NCBI RefSeq assembly: GCF_000972785.3
Contig: NZ_CP011253.3
Span: 4,588,001-4,652,000 of the forward strand
Source of the DNA: Pandoraea oxalativorans
GTDB taxonomy: Bacteria > Pseudomonadota > Gammaproteobacteria > Burkholderiales > Burkholderiaceae
Direction of reading: 5' to 3'
Length of the DNA stretch: 64,000 nucleotides
How positions within the stretch are numbered: position 1 is the stretch's first letter; every line of letters begins with the position of its first letter. A program made the translations under genes and the position numbers. The notes beneath the pieces were generated by a model. The model was given only the letters and a program-made list of their open reading frames with translations. It did not search any database and had not been told where the DNA came from. Of the stretch, positions 15,726-26,758 are shown piece after piece.

Positions 15726-17990
15726 CTAGTGAAGCTGGCGATAGATCTGCTCGGCAAGCGTTGTCGAGATACCTTCGACGCTCGCCAGTTCGTCGACGCT
15801 GGCCGACACGACACCTTGCAAACCGCCGAAGCGCATCAGCAGACGCTGACGGCGCTTCGCACCGATGCCTTCGATCTCCTCGAGGCGCGACGTCTGACGC
15901 GCCTTCGCACGCTTGGCCCGCATGCCGGTGATCGCGAACCGGTGCGCCTCGTCCCGAATCTGCGCGATCAGCATCAGCACCGCGCTTTCGCGACCAAGTT
16001 CGAGCGGCGCGCGTCCGTCGGCGAAAATCAGCGTCTCGAGACCCACCTTGCGTCCCTCGCCCTTCGCCACGCCAACCAGGCGACCAATATCGATCCCCAG
16101 CTCGACGAACACCTGACGCGCCACCTCCACCTGCCCCTTGCCGCCGTCGATCAGCACCAGTTGCGGGAGATTGGCTTCGACGTCGGCGACATCGGGGGCG
16201 ACCGATGCACTCGGTGCGGTCGATTCGGTCGCGTCACCTTCCGCCACGACGGAAGTGTCAGCCTCCGCACGAGCGACGTCGGCGGCCACGGACGACGGAT
16301 CGGCGGCGTCGCTCACCGTCGCAGCAGCCGCCTCCATCAAACGGCCATACCGGCGCGTGAGCACCTGACGCATGGCGGCATAGTCGTCGCCCGGCGTAAT
16401 ACCCGTGATGTTGTAGCGCCGGTACTCGCTCGTCTGCATCTTGTGATGATGGAACACCACGCACGAGGCCTGTGTGGCTTCGCCCTGCGTATGGCTGATA
16501 TCGAAGCACTCCACGCGCAGCAGCGCGGGATCGTCGATGTCGAGACCGATGGTTTGGATCAGCTCGCCGGTGCGCGCCTGCTGGCTGCCCTGCTCAGTCA
16601 GCAAACGCGTGAGCGCAAGCTGCGCCCCTTGCAACGCCATGTCGAGCCATGCGCGTCGCTGGCCCTGCGGTTGGCGCACCAACGCGATACGGCGGCCCGC
16701 CTGCTCCGAGAGCGCGGTGAGCAACTCGTCGTTCGGCAGCGCATGGCTCACCACCAGCACCGGCGGCACCGACTGGCCGAGATAGTGTTGAGCGACGAAC
16801 GCTTCGAGCAGACGCGATTCGAGCGACGCGGACGGGGCTTGCGCGACTTGCGCGGACGGATCGTTGCCGCCCTCTTCCGGCTTTGCCACGGCAGCGGCCG
16901 AATCGCCCGAATCATCCTCGGACGGCAACTCGGCGAGCACTTCGTCTTCCTCGAATTCGTCCGCGATCCCGCCTTCGACACCCCGCTCGACGTGCGCCGG
17001 GAAATACGCCTTGTCGCCCAGGTGACGTCCGCCGCGCACCATCGCAAGGTTCACGCAAGCGCGACCGCCAGCGTAGGCTACGGCAAGAATGTCGGCGTCG
17101 ACATCGCCCGCCGTTTCGACGGACTGCTGCTGCAACACGCCGGAGAGCGCCTGCATCTGATTGCGCACGACCGCCGCCTGCTCGAACTGGAGCGCTTCGG
17201 CGTAAGCCATCATCTTGTCTTCGAGTGCGCCGAGTACTTCCTTTTGACGTCCGGAGAGGAACGCGGCGGCGTTGTTCACGTCACGCGCGTAGTCCTCGTC
17301 CTGAATCGCGCCCACGCACGGCGCGCTGCACCGCTCGATCTGATTAAGCAGACACGGACGCGTGCGATTCGAAAAGACGGAGTCTTCGCAGGTGCGCAAC
17401 TGGAAGACCTTTTGCAGAATCTGGATGCTCTCGCGCACGGCCCAAGCACTCGGGAACGGTCCGAAATACTGACCACGACGATCCACCGAGCCACGGTAAT
17501 ACGCCATGCGCGGGTACTTGTGCTGCGTGAGCTTGAGGAACGGGTAGGACTTGTCGTCCCGAAACAGGATGTTGTAGCGCGGATGCAGCGCCTTGATCAG
17601 ATTGTTTTCAAGGAGCAGCGCTTCCGTCTCCGAGCGCGTGACCGTCGTTTCCAGCTTCGCAATGCGCGCGACCATCAACGCAATACGCGGCGACAACTGC
17701 GTCTTGTTGAAGTAACTCGATACGCGCTTCTTCAGATTGCGCGCCTTGCCCACGTAAAGAACGTTGCCCGCCGCATCGTAGTAGCGATAGACGCCCGGCA
17801 GATTCGGCAACTGCGCGAGCGCTTTGCGCGCATCGAACAACGGCGCGTCGTTGGCGTCGCTGGCGTCATCCGCTGGCATCTGCGGCCCGTCGTTACCGTT
17901 GCGGCGCTCGCGCTTCGGCTTTCCGGCGTCGGTGGCTTTGGATTTGCGGGACTTACGCGGTGGCGTGACGTCGTGGGCGTCTTCGGTCAT
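15726..17990 (-). CDS. uvrC: Excinuclease ABC subunit C
   Basis: 754 residues from the ATG at 17990 (starts [20 protein letters not shown]). UvrC makes both incisions around bulky DNA lesions in nucleotide excision repair. Visible parts: the GIY-YIG nuclease ([20 protein letters not shown]), the four-Cys-type segment around [20 protein letters not shown], a UvrB-binding UVR helix, the RNase H-like nuclease with [13 protein letters not shown], and a C-terminal helix-hairpin-helix pair ending [15 protein letters not shown]. It is about 140 residues longer than typical UvrC. The excess is an N-terminal basic extension and two low-complexity acidic/Ala insertions (near [17 protein letters not shown] and near [20 protein letters not shown]). 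Confidence 0.95.
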   Translation of the reverse strand: MTEDAHDVTPPRKSRKSKATDAGKPKRERRNGNDGPQMPADDASDANDAPLFDARKALAQLPNLPGVYRYYDAAGNVLYVGKARNLKKRVSSYFNKTQLSPRIALMVARIAKLETTVTRSETEALLLENNLIKALHPRYNILFRDDKSYPFLKLTQHKYPRMAYYRGSVDRRGQYFGPFPSAWAVRESIQILQKVFQLRTCEDSVFSNRTRPCLLNQIERCSAPCVGAIQDEDYARDVNNAAAFLSGRQKEVLGALEDKMMAYAEALQFEQAAVVRNQMQALSGVLQQQSVETAGDVDADILAVAYAGGRACVNLAMVRGGRHLGDKAYFPAHVERGVEGGIADEFEEDEVLAELPSEDDSGDSAAAVAKPEEGGNDPSAQVAQAPSASLESRLLEAFVAQHYLGQSVPPVLVVSHALPNDELLTALSEQAGRRIALVRQPQGQRRAWLDMALQGAQLALTRLLTEQGSQQARTGELIQTIGLDIDDPALLRVECFDISHTQGEATQASCVVFHHHKMQTSEYRRYNITGITPGDDYAAMRQVLTRRYGRLMEAAAATVSDAADPSSVAADVARAEADTSVVAEGDATESTAPSASVAPDVADVEANLPQLVLIDGGKGQVEVARQVFVELGIDIGRLVGVAKGEGRKVGLETLIFADGRAPLELGRESAVLMLIAQIRDEAHRFAITGMRAKRAKARQTSRLEEIEGIGAKRRQRLLMRFGGLQGVVSASVDELASVEGISTTLAEQIYRQLH

Positions 17991-18085
17991 GAACTCTGGC
18001 GATCTGAGCGTCCCTTGTGTGCCTCGACTGATACAAGGAGGGACTAAAATTAGAAGTTTAGACCAATCCGCGTTACGGCTTCTCA

Positions 18086-19351
18086 ATGCCCCTGTCCACC
18101 GCATCCGCACCGGCGTCCCCACCGGCCCCCTCGCCCGCCACCACGAGCGCCAGCCACCTTCCGCCGGTGCCGCGCTGCGACCTTTTCTGCACCGTTGTCG
18201 ACAATTTCGGCGACATCGGCGTGTGCTGGCGACTGGCCCGCCAACTCGTTCGGGAGCACGGATGGTCGGTGCGGCTCTGGGTCGACGATCTCGCGAGCTT
18301 CCGATATCTGCGCCCGGATATCGAGCCAACGCAGGCTCGGCAGCGCTGCGACGGCGTCGACGTGCGGCACTGGGACGCCGACTTCGGCCCGATCACGCAT
18401 GACAACGCGCCGGGCGACATCGTGATCGAGGGGTTCGCCTGCCATCTCCCGGACACATACATCCAGGCCATGCACGAGCGTCAAGGGGCGGGCAACGCGC
18501 CGACCTGGGTCAATCTGGAATATCTGAGTGCAGAAAATTGGGTTGAAGACGTCCACCTGCAGAAGTCGATCCATCCGCAGTTGGGACTTCTCAAGACCTT
18601 TTTCCTGCCAGGGTTCACGCATCGCACCGGCGGACTGATTCGCGAACGGGAGCTGTTTTCCCGGCGCGACGCCTTCCTTGCGTCTTCCGAGCTGCGCGAC
18701 GCCTGGTGGAAACGAACGCTAGGCTTGGCTGCGGCGCCGCAAGATGTGCTGATTGTGTCGCTGTTTGCGTATGAGAATGTCGCACTGCCGGCGTTACTTG
18801 CCCAATGGGCGGCAAGCGACACGCCCGTGGTCTGCCTCGTTCCCCAAGGTCGAATTGCCCCGGCTGTCGGCGAATGGCTCGGACGTGAGACGCTCGCGCC
18901 GCGCGAATCGGGGACACGCGGCGCGCTGACGGCTTACGGCCTGCCGTTCGTGCCGCAACACGAGTTCGATAACCTGCTCTGGGCATGCGATCTGAATTTC
19001 GTGCGAGGGGAAGACTCTTTCGTGCGCGCGCAATGGGCGGCGAAGCCGTTCGTCTGGCATATCTATGCGCAGGAGGATAATGCACATCACGAAAAGCTCG
19101 ACGCGTTTCTCGACCTGTATCTGGACGATCTGCCCGCAGGCTCCCCAGCATTGGGACACACCGCGCGCGAGGCGCTGCGCACGTTCTGGCACCTCTGGAA
19201 CGGATATGCGAGCACGCCGCCGGATTGGGCCGCTCTGGCGTTGGCATTGCCCAAGCTAAAGCCTCATGCGCAGGCCTGGGCCAGCGCGCAGGCAACACTC
19301 CCTGACCTTGCTCGGCAACTGGCAAGCTTCGCCGAAAATCAGGTAAAATAG
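18086..19351 (+). CDS. earP: Elongation factor P arginine rhamnosyltransferase
   Basis: 421 residues. EarP transfers rhamnose from dTDP-rhamnose to Arg32 of EF-P, which the factor needs in order to rescue ribosomes at polyproline stretches. The N-terminal motif [20 protein letters not shown] includes the conserved Asp of the glycosyltransferase active site, and the C-terminal nucleotide-sugar-binding part includes [20 protein letters not shown]. The first 28 residues are a Pro/Ser/Ala-rich tail, so translation could start a little later. efp follows after 138 bp with the target arginine present. Confidence 0.95.
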   Translation: MPLSTASAPASPPAPSPATTSASHLPPVPRCDLFCTVVDNFGDIGVCWRLARQLVREHGWSVRLWVDDLASFRYLRPDIEPTQARQRCDGVDVRHWDADFGPITHDNAPGDIVIEGFACHLPDTYIQAMHERQGAGNAPTWVNLEYLSAENWVEDVHLQKSIHPQLGLLKTFFLPGFTHRTGGLIRERELFSRRDAFLASSELRDAWWKRTLGLAAAPQDVLIVSLFAYENVALPALLAQWAASDTPVVCLVPQGRIAPAVGEWLGRETLAPRESGTRGALTAYGLPFVPQHEFDNLLWACDLNFVRGEDSFVRAQWAAKPFVWHIYAQEDNAHHEKLDAFLDLYLDDLPAGSPALGHTAREALRTFWHLWNGYASTPPDWAALALALPKLKPHAQAWASAQATLPDLARQLASFAENQVK

Positions 19352-19489
19352 CTGGTTTTTCAACGCTTTGCTGCTGAGCCTGCTGCCCAATTCTCTTCGA
19401 ACGGACGCGGGAATCAAGCGGCGAATGAGCGCGTGGAAGCGCTCAACAAGCGGCAAATCGCTTATTTCGTCACAGGATCTCGTTTTTTT

Positions 19490-20047
19490 ATGAAAACCGC
19501 TCAAGAACTCCGCGTCGGCAACGTCGTTATGATCGCCGGCGAGCCGAACGTTGTGTTGAAGGCCGAATACAGCAAGTCGGGCCGCAACGCCAGCGTCGTG
19601 AAGATGAAGCTCAAGAAGCTTTTGGGTACGGGCAACTCCGAAAACGTCTACAAGGCCGACGACAAGTTCGAAGACATCGTCCTTGATCGCAAGGAAGTGA
19701 CGTACTCGTACTTTGCCGATCCGATGTACGTCTTCATGGACGCGGACTACAACCAGTACGAAGTCGAAGCCGAAAACATGGGCGACGCGATCAAGTACCT
19801 GGAAGACGGCATGCCCTGCGAAGTCGTTTTCTTCCAGGAAAAAGCGATCTCGGTGCAGTTGCCGACGACGCTCGTTCGCACCGTCGAATACGCTGAGCCG
19901 GCAGTCAAGGGCGACACTTCGTCTGGCCGTGTGCTGAAGAACGCCAAGATCAACGACCTGCTGGAAGTTCAGGTTCCGCTGTTCGTGAACACCGGCGACA
20001 AGATCGAAATCGACACGCGTACCGACGAATACAAGAGCCGCGCCTAA
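19490..20047 (+). CDS. efp: Translation elongation factor P
   Basis: 185 residues from the ATG at 19490. EF-P binds between the P and E sites and promotes peptide bonds at consecutive prolines. The KOW-like N-terminal domain carries SGRNASV with Arg32 at the tip of the loop, the residue modified by EarP; this marks the Arg-type rather than Lys-type EF-P. Two OB-fold domains follow, with the end motif [17 protein letters not shown]. earP lies just upstream on the same strand, and a strong terminator follows. Confidence 0.97.
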   Translation: MKTAQELRVGNVVMIAGEPNVVLKAEYSKSGRNASVVKMKLKKLLGTGNSENVYKADDKFEDIVLDRKEVTYSYFADPMYVFMDADYNQYEVEAENMGDAIKYLEDGMPCEVVFFQEKAISVQLPTTLVRTVEYAEPAVKGDTSSGRVLKNAKINDLLEVQVPLFVNTGDKIEIDTRTDEYKSRA

Positions 20048-20099
20048 GCGCTGGCTTGCGACCGCAGCGCTCTGGGGCGGTGCGGTTCGTCGGGTAACA

Positions 20100-20135
20100 A
20101 AAAAGCGCTCGTCCCTTCGGGGTCGAGCGCTTTTT
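20100..20135. terminator. Bidirectional terminator between efp and nagZ
   Basis: AAAAAGCGCTCG and CGAGCGCTTTTT form a 12-bp stem around a 12-nt loop, with T-runs on both strands. It lies about 50 bp after efp and 100 bp after nagZ, which converge. Confidence 0.88.
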
Positions 20136-20235
20136 GTTTGGGGCGATGGTTTGCGCTGCGCGTCACCGATCGATCACCTCTGGGGTTGAAACAACCCACA
20201 CACAGGACCCGAGGGTTGCGCCCAGTCCGTTCGTC

Positions 20236-21270
20236 TTAACCGCCGAACGTCTCCGCGATCAGACGCTTCGCCGCCTGATACTCCGGCTGCGCCAGCATCT
20301 TCTCCCAGCCGTGCACCTTGCCACGACCCGGCAAATGCTTGATGCGACGCTGCGAGACGGTGTCGGTCACCGGCTTCATTTCGCGCAGCAGTCGGTCCGC
20401 CTTTTCCGGACTGTTGCAGATGAGCACCATGTCGCAGCCAGCGTCCAGCGCCGCATGCGCGGCCGTCACAACGTCGCCCGCCGCGCTCGCGCCCTGCATC
20501 GACAGATCGTCGCTGAAGATCACGCCGTCGAAACGATACTTGCCGCGCAGAATCTCCTTGAGCCACTTGGCCGAGAAGCCTGCCGGGTTCGGGTCGACCT
20601 GCGGATAGATCACGTGCGCCGGCATGACCGCTGCGAGCGACATGCCAAGCCAGTCGTACGGTTGCGCATCGATCGACAGAATCTCGTCGAGCGAACGCTC
20701 GTCCACGGGAATCTCGTGATGCGAGTCCGCCGCCACAAAGCCATGCCCCGGGAAGTGCTTGCCGCAGTTCGCCATCCCTGCGAGCAACAGGCCGTGGTTG
20801 AGGCTCTTGGCGAGCATCGCCACCACGCGCGGGTCCGCGTCGAACGCACGGTCGCCGATCACGGCAGACGTTCCGTAGTCCAGATCCAGCACCGGCGTGA
20901 AGCTCAGGTCGATGTCGCAGGCACGTAGTTCCGACGCAAGCACATAGCCAACGGCCGTCGTGACGCGCGTTGCCTCGAATACGTCCTCATGCCAGAGCTT
21001 ACCCAGCTTGCCCATCGCGGGCAGATGGGTGAACCCGTCGGTGCGAAAGCGTTGCACGCGCCCGCCTTCATGATCGACGGCGATCAGAATGTCGTCGCGC
21101 ACGTCGCGAATCTGCTTCGTGAGCGAGCACAGTTGCGCGCGATCGTCGAAGTTGCGGGCGAACAGAATGACACCCCCGGTCAACGGGTGATCGATGCGAC
21201 GGATATCGTCTTCGCTGAGGGTCAGCCCGACAACGTCCAGCATCACCGGGCCCGGCCTGCGCTTCGTCAT
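20236..21270 (-). CDS. nagZ: Beta-N-acetylhexosaminidase of cell-wall recycling
   Basis: 344 residues, glycoside hydrolase family 3. NagZ removes GlcNAc from GlcNAc-anhydroMurNAc-peptides in the cytoplasm during peptidoglycan recycling. The family signature KHFPGHG (171-177) and the mobile catalytic loop with Asp182/His184 are present, as is the nucleophile Asp in FSDDLSMQG. The start at 21270 overlaps the acpS stop by 4 bp, so translation is coupled. It is the last gene of the long minus-strand housekeeping block. Confidence 0.95.
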   Translation of the reverse strand: MTKRRPGPVMLDVVGLTLSEDDIRRIDHPLTGGVILFARNFDDRAQLCSLTKQIRDVRDDILIAVDHEGGRVQRFRTDGFTHLPAMGKLGKLWHEDVFEATRVTTAVGYVLASELRACDIDLSFTPVLDLDYGTSAVIGDRAFDADPRVVAMLAKSLNHGLLLAGMANCGKHFPGHGFVAADSHHEIPVDERSLDEILSIDAQPYDWLGMSLAAVMPAHVIYPQVDPNPAGFSAKWLKEILRGKYRFDGVIFSDDLSMQGASAAGDVVTAAHAALDAGCDMVLICNSPEKADRLLREMKPVTDTVSQRRIKHLPGRGKVHGWEKMLAQPEYQAAKRLIAETFGG

Positions 21271-21782
21271 TGCGTTTTCTCCGATGCAATATTGCCAATG
21301 TTGCCTAAATTACGTGACGCGATTGCAAAGGCAACCGCGTATTCCTTTTCGTCCGTGATCGAAATCTCGATCGACAATTGCCGCTCGGCAAGCCACTGCA
21401 CCAACTCACCCGACGCGACCACCACCGGCTTGCCCGAGGGCGCGTTCAGCGTCTGCACGGCACGCCATGTCATCGGCCAGCGCATCCCGAGACCGATGGC
21501 CTTCGAGACAGCTTCTTTCGCGGCGAACCGCGTGCACAGATAAGCCAGCCCGCGCACCTCGGAGCGCTTCTGACGAGCGCAATAAACCTTGAGTTCCTCA
21601 GGCCCGAGCACGCGCTCCGCGAATCGGCCTTTCGTGCGTGTCATCACGCCCACGACGCGACTGATTTGCAGGATGTCGGTGCCCACGCCGTAGATCGTCG
21701 TCGGCCCCGGCGGCGCGACGCCGGAGGCTGCCGTCGGGTTATGCGCGGCGGACGGCGAGGACGGGAGATTCGGATCGCTCAT
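21267..21782 (-). CDS. acpS: Holo-[acyl-carrier-protein] synthase
   Basis: 171 residues. AcpS moves 4'-phosphopantetheine from CoA onto Ser37 of AcpP. The motifs [12 protein letters not shown] and [15 protein letters not shown] carry the Mg2+-binding Asp and Glu. An unusual Pro/Ser/Ala-rich stretch of about 28 residues precedes the normal start of the domain. It overlaps nagZ by 4 bp and follows pdxJ, the standard order. The synthase at 3591-11354 has its own phosphopantetheinyl transferase, so it need not rely on AcpS. Confidence 0.95.
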   Translation of the reverse strand: MSDPNLPSSPSAAHNPTAASGVAPPGPTTIYGVGTDILQISRVVGVMTRTKGRFAERVLGPEELKVYCARQKRSEVRGLAYLCTRFAAKEAVSKAIGLGMRWPMTWRAVQTLNAPSGKPVVVASGELVQWLAERQLSIEISITDEKEYAVAFAIASRNLGNIGNIASEKTQ

Positions 21783-21836
21783 GAGAAGAATCGTGTCACG
21801 GCTCGATGCGGCGATAAACGGACGGGACGCCGCCGC

Positions 21837-22598
21837 TCAGCCGCGCGCCGCGATGCGGCTGGCGACCATGATGGCTTTCATCTCGCGAACCGCATTCTCC
21901 CAGCCAGCGAAGAGGGCGTGAGCGACGATGGCGTGTCCGATGTTCAGCTCGGCAATACCCTCGATGGCTGCGATGGGCTGCACGTTCTCATAGTGCAGGC
22001 CGTGACCGGCGTTGACGCGCAGTCCCAGCGAGACCCCCAGCGCCACCGCACGTTCGATGCGGGCGAACTCGGCCTCGCGCGTCGCTTCGTCGTGTGCCTC
22101 GGCGTACCGCCCTGTGTGCAGCTCGACGACCGGTGCGCCCATGCGGGCGGCGGCGCGAATCGGCGCCTCATCCGGATCGATGAAGAGCGACACACGGCTA
22201 CCGGCTTCGCCAAGCCGTTGCGTCGCGGCGGCGATACGGTCGTACAACCCGACGACGTCCAGCCCGCCTTCGGTCGTCAGCTCCTGACGGCTCTCCGGCA
22301 CCAGGCAGACATCGTGCGGCTTCACGCGGCAGGCGATTGCCAGCATCTCTTCCGTCACCGCGCACTCGAGGTTCATGCGCGTGATCAGCTTGTCGCGCAG
22401 ATTCGTCACGTCGTCGTCGCGAATATGGCGACGGTCCTCACGCAAGTGCAGCGTGATTACATCCGCGCCCGCCTCTTCGGCCAGCAAAGCGGCCCGGATC
22501 GGATCCGGATATTTCGTGCCGCGCGCGTTGCGCACCGTAGCGACGTGATCGATGTTGACACCGAGGTCGAGGGCGTTGCCTTGGAAGAAGAGGCTCAT
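21837..22598 (-). CDS. pdxJ: Pyridoxine 5'-phosphate synthase
   Basis: 253 residues from the ATG at 22598, which overlaps the recO stop by 4 bp. PdxJ condenses 3-amino-2-oxopropyl phosphate with deoxyxylulose 5-phosphate in the DXP-dependent pyridoxal phosphate pathway. It is a TIM barrel with the conserved start [20 protein letters not shown] and ligand-binding [17 protein letters not shown] and [12 protein letters not shown] segments. Length is normal. Confidence 0.96.
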   Translation of the reverse strand: MSLFFQGNALDLGVNIDHVATVRNARGTKYPDPIRAALLAEEAGADVITLHLREDRRHIRDDDVTNLRDKLITRMNLECAVTEEMLAIACRVKPHDVCLVPESRQELTTEGGLDVVGLYDRIAAATQRLGEAGSRVSLFIDPDEAPIRAAARMGAPVVELHTGRYAEAHDEATREAEFARIERAVALGVSLGLRVNAGHGLHYENVQPIAAIEGIAELNIGHAIVAHALFAGWENAVREMKAIMVASRIAARG

Positions 22599-23587
22599 AG
22601 TTTTTGCAGGTCGAGCAGGATCTGCCGGGTATTGAGCGGCACGCCGCCCAAATGGTGGTTGAGAAGAAAGCGCATGAGCAACTTGCTTTGCTGCACGGTC
22701 TGCGCCCGCGAGTAATCGTCTTGTTCCATATCGAGCAGGGTCTGCCCGCCGACAACCGGCCAGTCCGACGGTTCGTCGCCGCGCGCCGGGCGCACGCCTC
22801 GGTCGGGGTGAAACACGTAGCGGCAATCCGGCACGACCTTGCCACGCGTTTGCGTGCAACGGTCGAACGCCACGGCATATCCCGTCTCGCGCAACAACAC
22901 GCGCTCGAACGCGCGCAGGATCACGCCCGCAGGTTCGCCGTGCGCGAGATGATGCAGCGTCGTCAGATAGTGCTGGAACAGCTTGTCGTGCGGGTCGTCT
23001 CGCGCGCAGAACTTCACCAGCAATTCGTTCAGGTAAAAGCCCGAGAGCAACGCGTCGCCCTCCAGGGGACGCAAGCCGCCCACCCACTCAGCCTTCGTCA
23101 ACGTGCGCAACTCGCCTTTGCCGAGCCACGCGAGCGAGAGTGGTTGAAATGTCTGAAGCACGCCGCGCAGTGCGGAATGCGGACGCTTCGCCCCCTTGGC
23201 GACGAGCGCAATTCGCCCGTGGTCGCGCGTGAGCACATCGATGATCAGACTGGTTTCGCGGTAGGGATAGCTGTGAAGCACGAAGCCGGGTTGTTCCGTC
23301 ACCCGGCTTTGTTCGCGCTCGGCCACCCGGGCGGGGGACGGCGCGCGTCGCGTGCGCCTGGTTTCGCGCTTGACGGTATCGGCGTTGGCCTGGGCTTGCT
23401 GGAAGGCTTCCGAAGCATCGTCGTCGACGGCACGCGTGCGCGTGCTCATCGGACGCGCGGGCCGCGCCCCTACTGCCTCCGAGGCAGCTCGCGGGGATCG
23501 CGTAGCTTGCGACGTGCCACCCGCCGACGTTACGGCGTCCGGCGCGTCGACATCGTCACGCGACGTATCCAGCTCACTCGTAGCCAT
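22595..23587 (-). CDS. recO: DNA repair protein RecO
   Basis: 330 residues. RecO works with RecR to load RecA onto SSB-coated single strands. The N-terminal OB fold begins near residue 98 ([20 protein letters not shown]) and the helical domain follows. The first roughly 95 residues are a Ser/Ala/Arg-rich extension not found in E. coli RecO; a later start is possible but no better in-frame site is obvious. Its 5' end overlaps era by 14 bp and its 3' end overlaps pdxJ by 4 bp. Confidence 0.93.
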   Translation of the reverse strand: MATSELDTSRDDVDAPDAVTSAGGTSQATRSPRAASEAVGARPARPMSTRTRAVDDDASEAFQQAQANADTVKRETRRTRRAPSPARVAEREQSRVTEQPGFVLHSYPYRETSLIIDVLTRDHGRIALVAKGAKRPHSALRGVLQTFQPLSLAWLGKGELRTLTKAEWVGGLRPLEGDALLSGFYLNELLVKFCARDDPHDKLFQHYLTTLHHLAHGEPAGVILRAFERVLLRETGYAVAFDRCTQTRGKVVPDCRYVFHPDRGVRPARGDEPSDWPVVGGQTLLDMEQDDYSRAQTVQQSKLLMRFLLNHHLGGVPLNTRQILLDLQKL

Positions 23588-24467
23588 ATGCCCGCAGGCT
23601 GGCTTCGTTGTCGGCCCAACCGCCCTTCACCTTGATCCACACTTCCAGATACACGGGACCGTCGAAGAGCTTCGCCATATCGAGGCGTGCATCGGTGGAG
23701 ATCTGCTTGAGCTTCGCGCCCTTGTTGCCGATGATCATCGCCTTGTGATTATCGCGATCGACCAGAATCGTCGCAAAAATACGGCGTAGATTCCCTTCGA
23801 CTTCGAACTTGTCGATGATGACCGTACTCGTGTACGGCAATTCGTCCCCCGTCCAGCGGAACACCTTTTCGCGCAGGATCTCCGCCGCCATGAAGCGCTC
23901 GCTGCGATCGGTCAGATCGTCCTCGCCGTAAATCGGGTCGCCTTCGAGCAGATACGGACGCAACACGCCGAGCAAACGCTTGATGTCGTCCTCGCGCTTG
24001 GCCGACATCGGCACGATTTCGCGGAAATCACGCACTTCGCCCAGCTTGCGCAGGAACGGCAGCATCTCGGCCTTATCGTTGATACGGTCCAGCTTGTTGA
24101 CGATCAGCAGCACCGGTGTGTTTTCCGGCAGGAGCTTGAGTACCTTCTCGTCGTCCGGGCCGAAATTGCCCGCTTCGATCACGAACATCACAACATCGAC
24201 GCTCGACAGCGTGGACGTCACCGCGCGATTGAGCGAGCGGTTGAGTGCGGTCGCATGACGTGTCTGAAAGCCCGGGGTGTCGACGAAGATGTACTGCGCG
24301 TCTTGGGTGGTGTTGATGCCGGTGATGCGATGTCGCGTGGTCTGCGCCTTGCGCGACGTAATGCTGATCTTCTGACCGACGAGGGCGTTGAGCAGCGTCG
24401 ACTTGCCGACGTTCGGACGCCCGACGATCGCCACGGTACCGCAGCGAAAATCCGTCTTATCGTTCAT
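23574..24467 (-). CDS. era: GTPase Era
   Basis: 297 residues. Era is the GTPase that assists 16S rRNA maturation and 30S assembly. The GTPase motifs are clear: G1 GRPNVGKS, G3 DTPGF, G4 NKLD and G5 SAK. A C-terminal KH domain includes [19 protein letters not shown], which binds the 3' end of 16S rRNA. It lies between rnc and recO, its classical place. Confidence 0.97.
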   Translation of the reverse strand: MNDKTDFRCGTVAIVGRPNVGKSTLLNALVGQKISITSRKAQTTRHRITGINTTQDAQYIFVDTPGFQTRHATALNRSLNRAVTSTLSSVDVVMFVIEAGNFGPDDEKVLKLLPENTPVLLIVNKLDRINDKAEMLPFLRKLGEVRDFREIVPMSAKREDDIKRLLGVLRPYLLEGDPIYGEDDLTDRSERFMAAEILREKVFRWTGDELPYTSTVIIDKFEVEGNLRRIFATILVDRDNHKAMIIGNKGAKLKQISTDARLDMAKLFDGPVYLEVWIKVKGGWADNEASLRAYGYE

Positions 24468-24524
24468 GATTGGAAACTCTCTTGAAAGGGGGACAGCAGC
24501 GCTTGCTCTCTCCCTGAATGGAAC

Positions 24525-25550
24525 TCAGGCAGCTGCCGGAGGTTGCTTGGCGGCGTCGGCCTTGTCGGTCGGCTTTTCGGCGGGCTTTTCAGCGGACTTA
24601 TCGGCAGACTTCTCGGGCGATGCGGCCGCGTTGCGAGGCGCATTGTGGCTCGACGCGGTCATGGCCGGCGCCGTGGTCGCCCCGACCGCGCCATCACGCG
24701 CCTCCTTCGGCTCGCGGGACTCCTTCGCGTCTTTCGACTCGGCCTGCGACGCCACCGTCAGTTGCCCGGCCTGCCCCACCTGTCCGGCCTTCTTCGCCTC
24801 CGAGGCCGCCGCCTTGGCAGCACGCTTCTTCGCCGCCTTCGCACTCTTCTCGGCCTTCGGCTTCGCCAGCGCGGGCATCTTCTGCACCTCTTCCAGCGCG
24901 TTCTTGGCCGCTGCCTGCTCGGCCGCACGACGGCTGGCCCCCGAACCACCCACCTTGATGTCGAGCTTCGGCACGGTGCACTCGACCTCGAACTGCTGGT
25001 TGTGCGCCGCCCCGTGGGTGGCGATCACCGTGTACTGTGGCAGCGCGATCTTGTGGCCTTGCAGGTATTCCTGAAGCAGCGTCTTGGCGTCTTTGCCGAG
25101 CGTCTTCGGATCGACATGTTCGAGCACGGGCGTGTACAGCCGCTCGATCACCGCATAGGCCTTCTCGAAACCGCCGTCGAGGTACATCGCCCCGAACAAC
25201 GCTTCGAGCGTGTCGGCCAGAATCGAGGGACGACGGAAACCACCGCTCTTGAGCTCGCCTTCGCCCAGGCGAAGAAAATCGGAAACGCCAAGCGTCTGCG
25301 CGATCTCGTACAACGATTGTTGCTTCACGAGATTGGCGCGCACACGTGAGAGGTCGCCTTCGTCGAGCTTGCCGTAGCGACGGAACAGAATCGCTGCCAC
25401 CGAACAGTTCAGAATGGAATCGCCGAGAAACTCCAGCCGCTCATTGTTGGCGGCACTGTGGCTACGGTGCGTCAGTGCTTGGCAAAGCAATTCCGCATCG
25501 TGGAAACGATACTGGAGACGTTCTTCCAGTTGATTCAGTGATTGAGACAT
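24525..25550 (-). CDS. rnc: Ribonuclease III
   Basis: 341 residues from the ATG at 25550 (starts [20 protein letters not shown]). RNase III cleaves double-stranded RNA, including pre-rRNA. The signature [13 protein letters not shown] and the second catalytic segment [15 protein letters not shown] are in the first 150 residues, and the dsRNA-binding domain occupies about 155-225. From about 230 to the end there is a Lys/Ala/Glu-rich tail of roughly 110 residues not present in E. coli RNase III. It is followed by era. Confidence 0.96.
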   Translation of the reverse strand: MSQSLNQLEERLQYRFHDAELLCQALTHRSHSAANNERLEFLGDSILNCSVAAILFRRYGKLDEGDLSRVRANLVKQQSLYEIAQTLGVSDFLRLGEGELKSGGFRRPSILADTLEALFGAMYLDGGFEKAYAVIERLYTPVLEHVDPKTLGKDAKTLLQEYLQGHKIALPQYTVIATHGAAHNQQFEVECTVPKLDIKVGGSGASRRAAEQAAAKNALEEVQKMPALAKPKAEKSAKAAKKRAAKAAASEAKKAGQVGQAGQLTVASQAESKDAKESREPKEARDGAVGATTAPAMTASSHNAPRNAAASPEKSADKSAEKPAEKPTDKADAAKQPPAAA

Positions 25551-25740
25551 GGCGCAAGTATAGCGCGACGCTCCCGCCCCGGCGCGGGTCGTCGCCAAGA
25601 AACGACGGGCTTTACCGCCGTCTGACGGGCTTTTCGGACTGGCGTGAGATCGGTGGATCGGACAATTCCGAGGCCTGGACCGATCAGTTCCCCCGGCGGC
25701 CATCGTCCGTCACGCCTTTTATTTCTTATTTTTAAACAAT

Positions 25741-25778
25741 AATGCGGAAATTGACGAAAAGACGTCAATTTCCGCATT
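25741..25778. terminator. Perfect 16-bp hairpin between lepB and rnc
   Basis: AATGCGGAAATTGACG (25741-25756) and CGTCAATTTCCGCATT (25763-25778) pair fully around AAAAGA. It sits in a very A/T-rich island about 50 bp after lepB. On the minus strand it is followed by ATTGTTTAAAAATAA, a weak U-tract. It may terminate or attenuate lepB transcription before rnc, or protect the 3' end. Confidence 0.6.
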
Positions 25779-25825
25779 AATTCAATCTTTGGCGGGGATG
25801 TGTTCGCCCCCGTGAAACGGCTGAC

Positions 25826-26740
25826 TTACTGGAAGCCGCCCAGACGCTTCAGGTTCGAGAAGTTCATCCAGATGAAGAACGCCCGACCGACGATGTTCTG
25901 CTCGGGCACAAAGCCCCAGTAGCGGCTGTCCGCGCTGTTATCGCGGTTGTCGCCCATCATGAAGTAGGTGCCCGGCGGCACCTTGCAGATCACGCCCTGG
26001 CTGTTGTACTGGCAGTTCTGCTTGTTGGGGAAGTCGTCCGCGCCAATGATGTACGGCGGCACGTTCGGGTCGTTCAGAATCCGGTTCTTCACACCGCCGA
26101 CCGTCTCCTCGAACTGCTTGAAGTACGCGATGTGCTCGTCGTCGAAGTAATCCGGCAGCGCGGTTTCCGGCACCGGTTCACCGTTGATCGTCAGCTTCTT
26201 GTTCTGATAGGCGACCACGTCGCCCGGCACGCCGATCACACGCTTGATGTAGTCCATCGACTCATCCTTCGGGTAACGGAACACCACGACGTCGCCACGC
26301 TTCGGCTCGCCCAACTCGATGATCTTCTTGTTGACCACCGGCAGACGAATGCCGTAATCGAACTTGTTCACGAGGATGAAATCGCCGACGAGCAGCGTCG
26401 GAATCATCGAGCCCGACGGAATCTTGAACGGCTCGACCACGAACGAGCGCAGGACGAACACCGCCAGAATCACCGGGAAGAAGCTGGCCGAGTACTCCAG
26501 CCACCACGGCTGACGCAGCTTGTCGTCACGCAACTTCGCGCGCGCACTCGCCAGCGCATTGCCTTCCTGCGAACCAGAGCCCTGAATACCGGATCCCTGC
26601 AACGCAAGTTGCTGCTGATCGAATTGCGCCACGGCATTCTGTGCAGCCCGGCGGCGCGCCGGTTGAAACACCAACTTGTCGGCCACCCAGGCCACCCCGG
26701 TCACCAGCACCAGGATCAAAAGAATCAGGGCGAAATTCAT
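25826..26740 (-). CDS. lepB: Signal peptidase I
   Basis: 304 residues. It removes signal peptides of exported proteins at the periplasmic face of the inner membrane. Two N-terminal membrane helices lie at about 3-21 and 86-104. The Ser-Lys dyad is Ser111 in IPSGSMIPT and Lys166 in DYIKRVIGVPGD; the conserved GDNRDNSADSRYWG box is present. It lies 18 bp downstream of lepA, the usual pair. Confidence 0.96.
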   Translation of the reverse strand: MNFALILLILVLVTGVAWVADKLVFQPARRRAAQNAVAQFDQQQLALQGSGIQGSGSQEGNALASARAKLRDDKLRQPWWLEYSASFFPVILAVFVLRSFVVEPFKIPSGSMIPTLLVGDFILVNKFDYGIRLPVVNKKIIELGEPKRGDVVVFRYPKDESMDYIKRVIGVPGDVVAYQNKKLTINGEPVPETALPDYFDDEHIAYFKQFEETVGGVKNRILNDPNVPPYIIGADDFPNKQNCQYNSQGVICKVPPGTYFMMGDNRDNSADSRYWGFVPEQNIVGRAFFIWMNFSNLKRLGGFQ

Positions 26741-26758
26741 GCGGGACCTGTCGCTACG

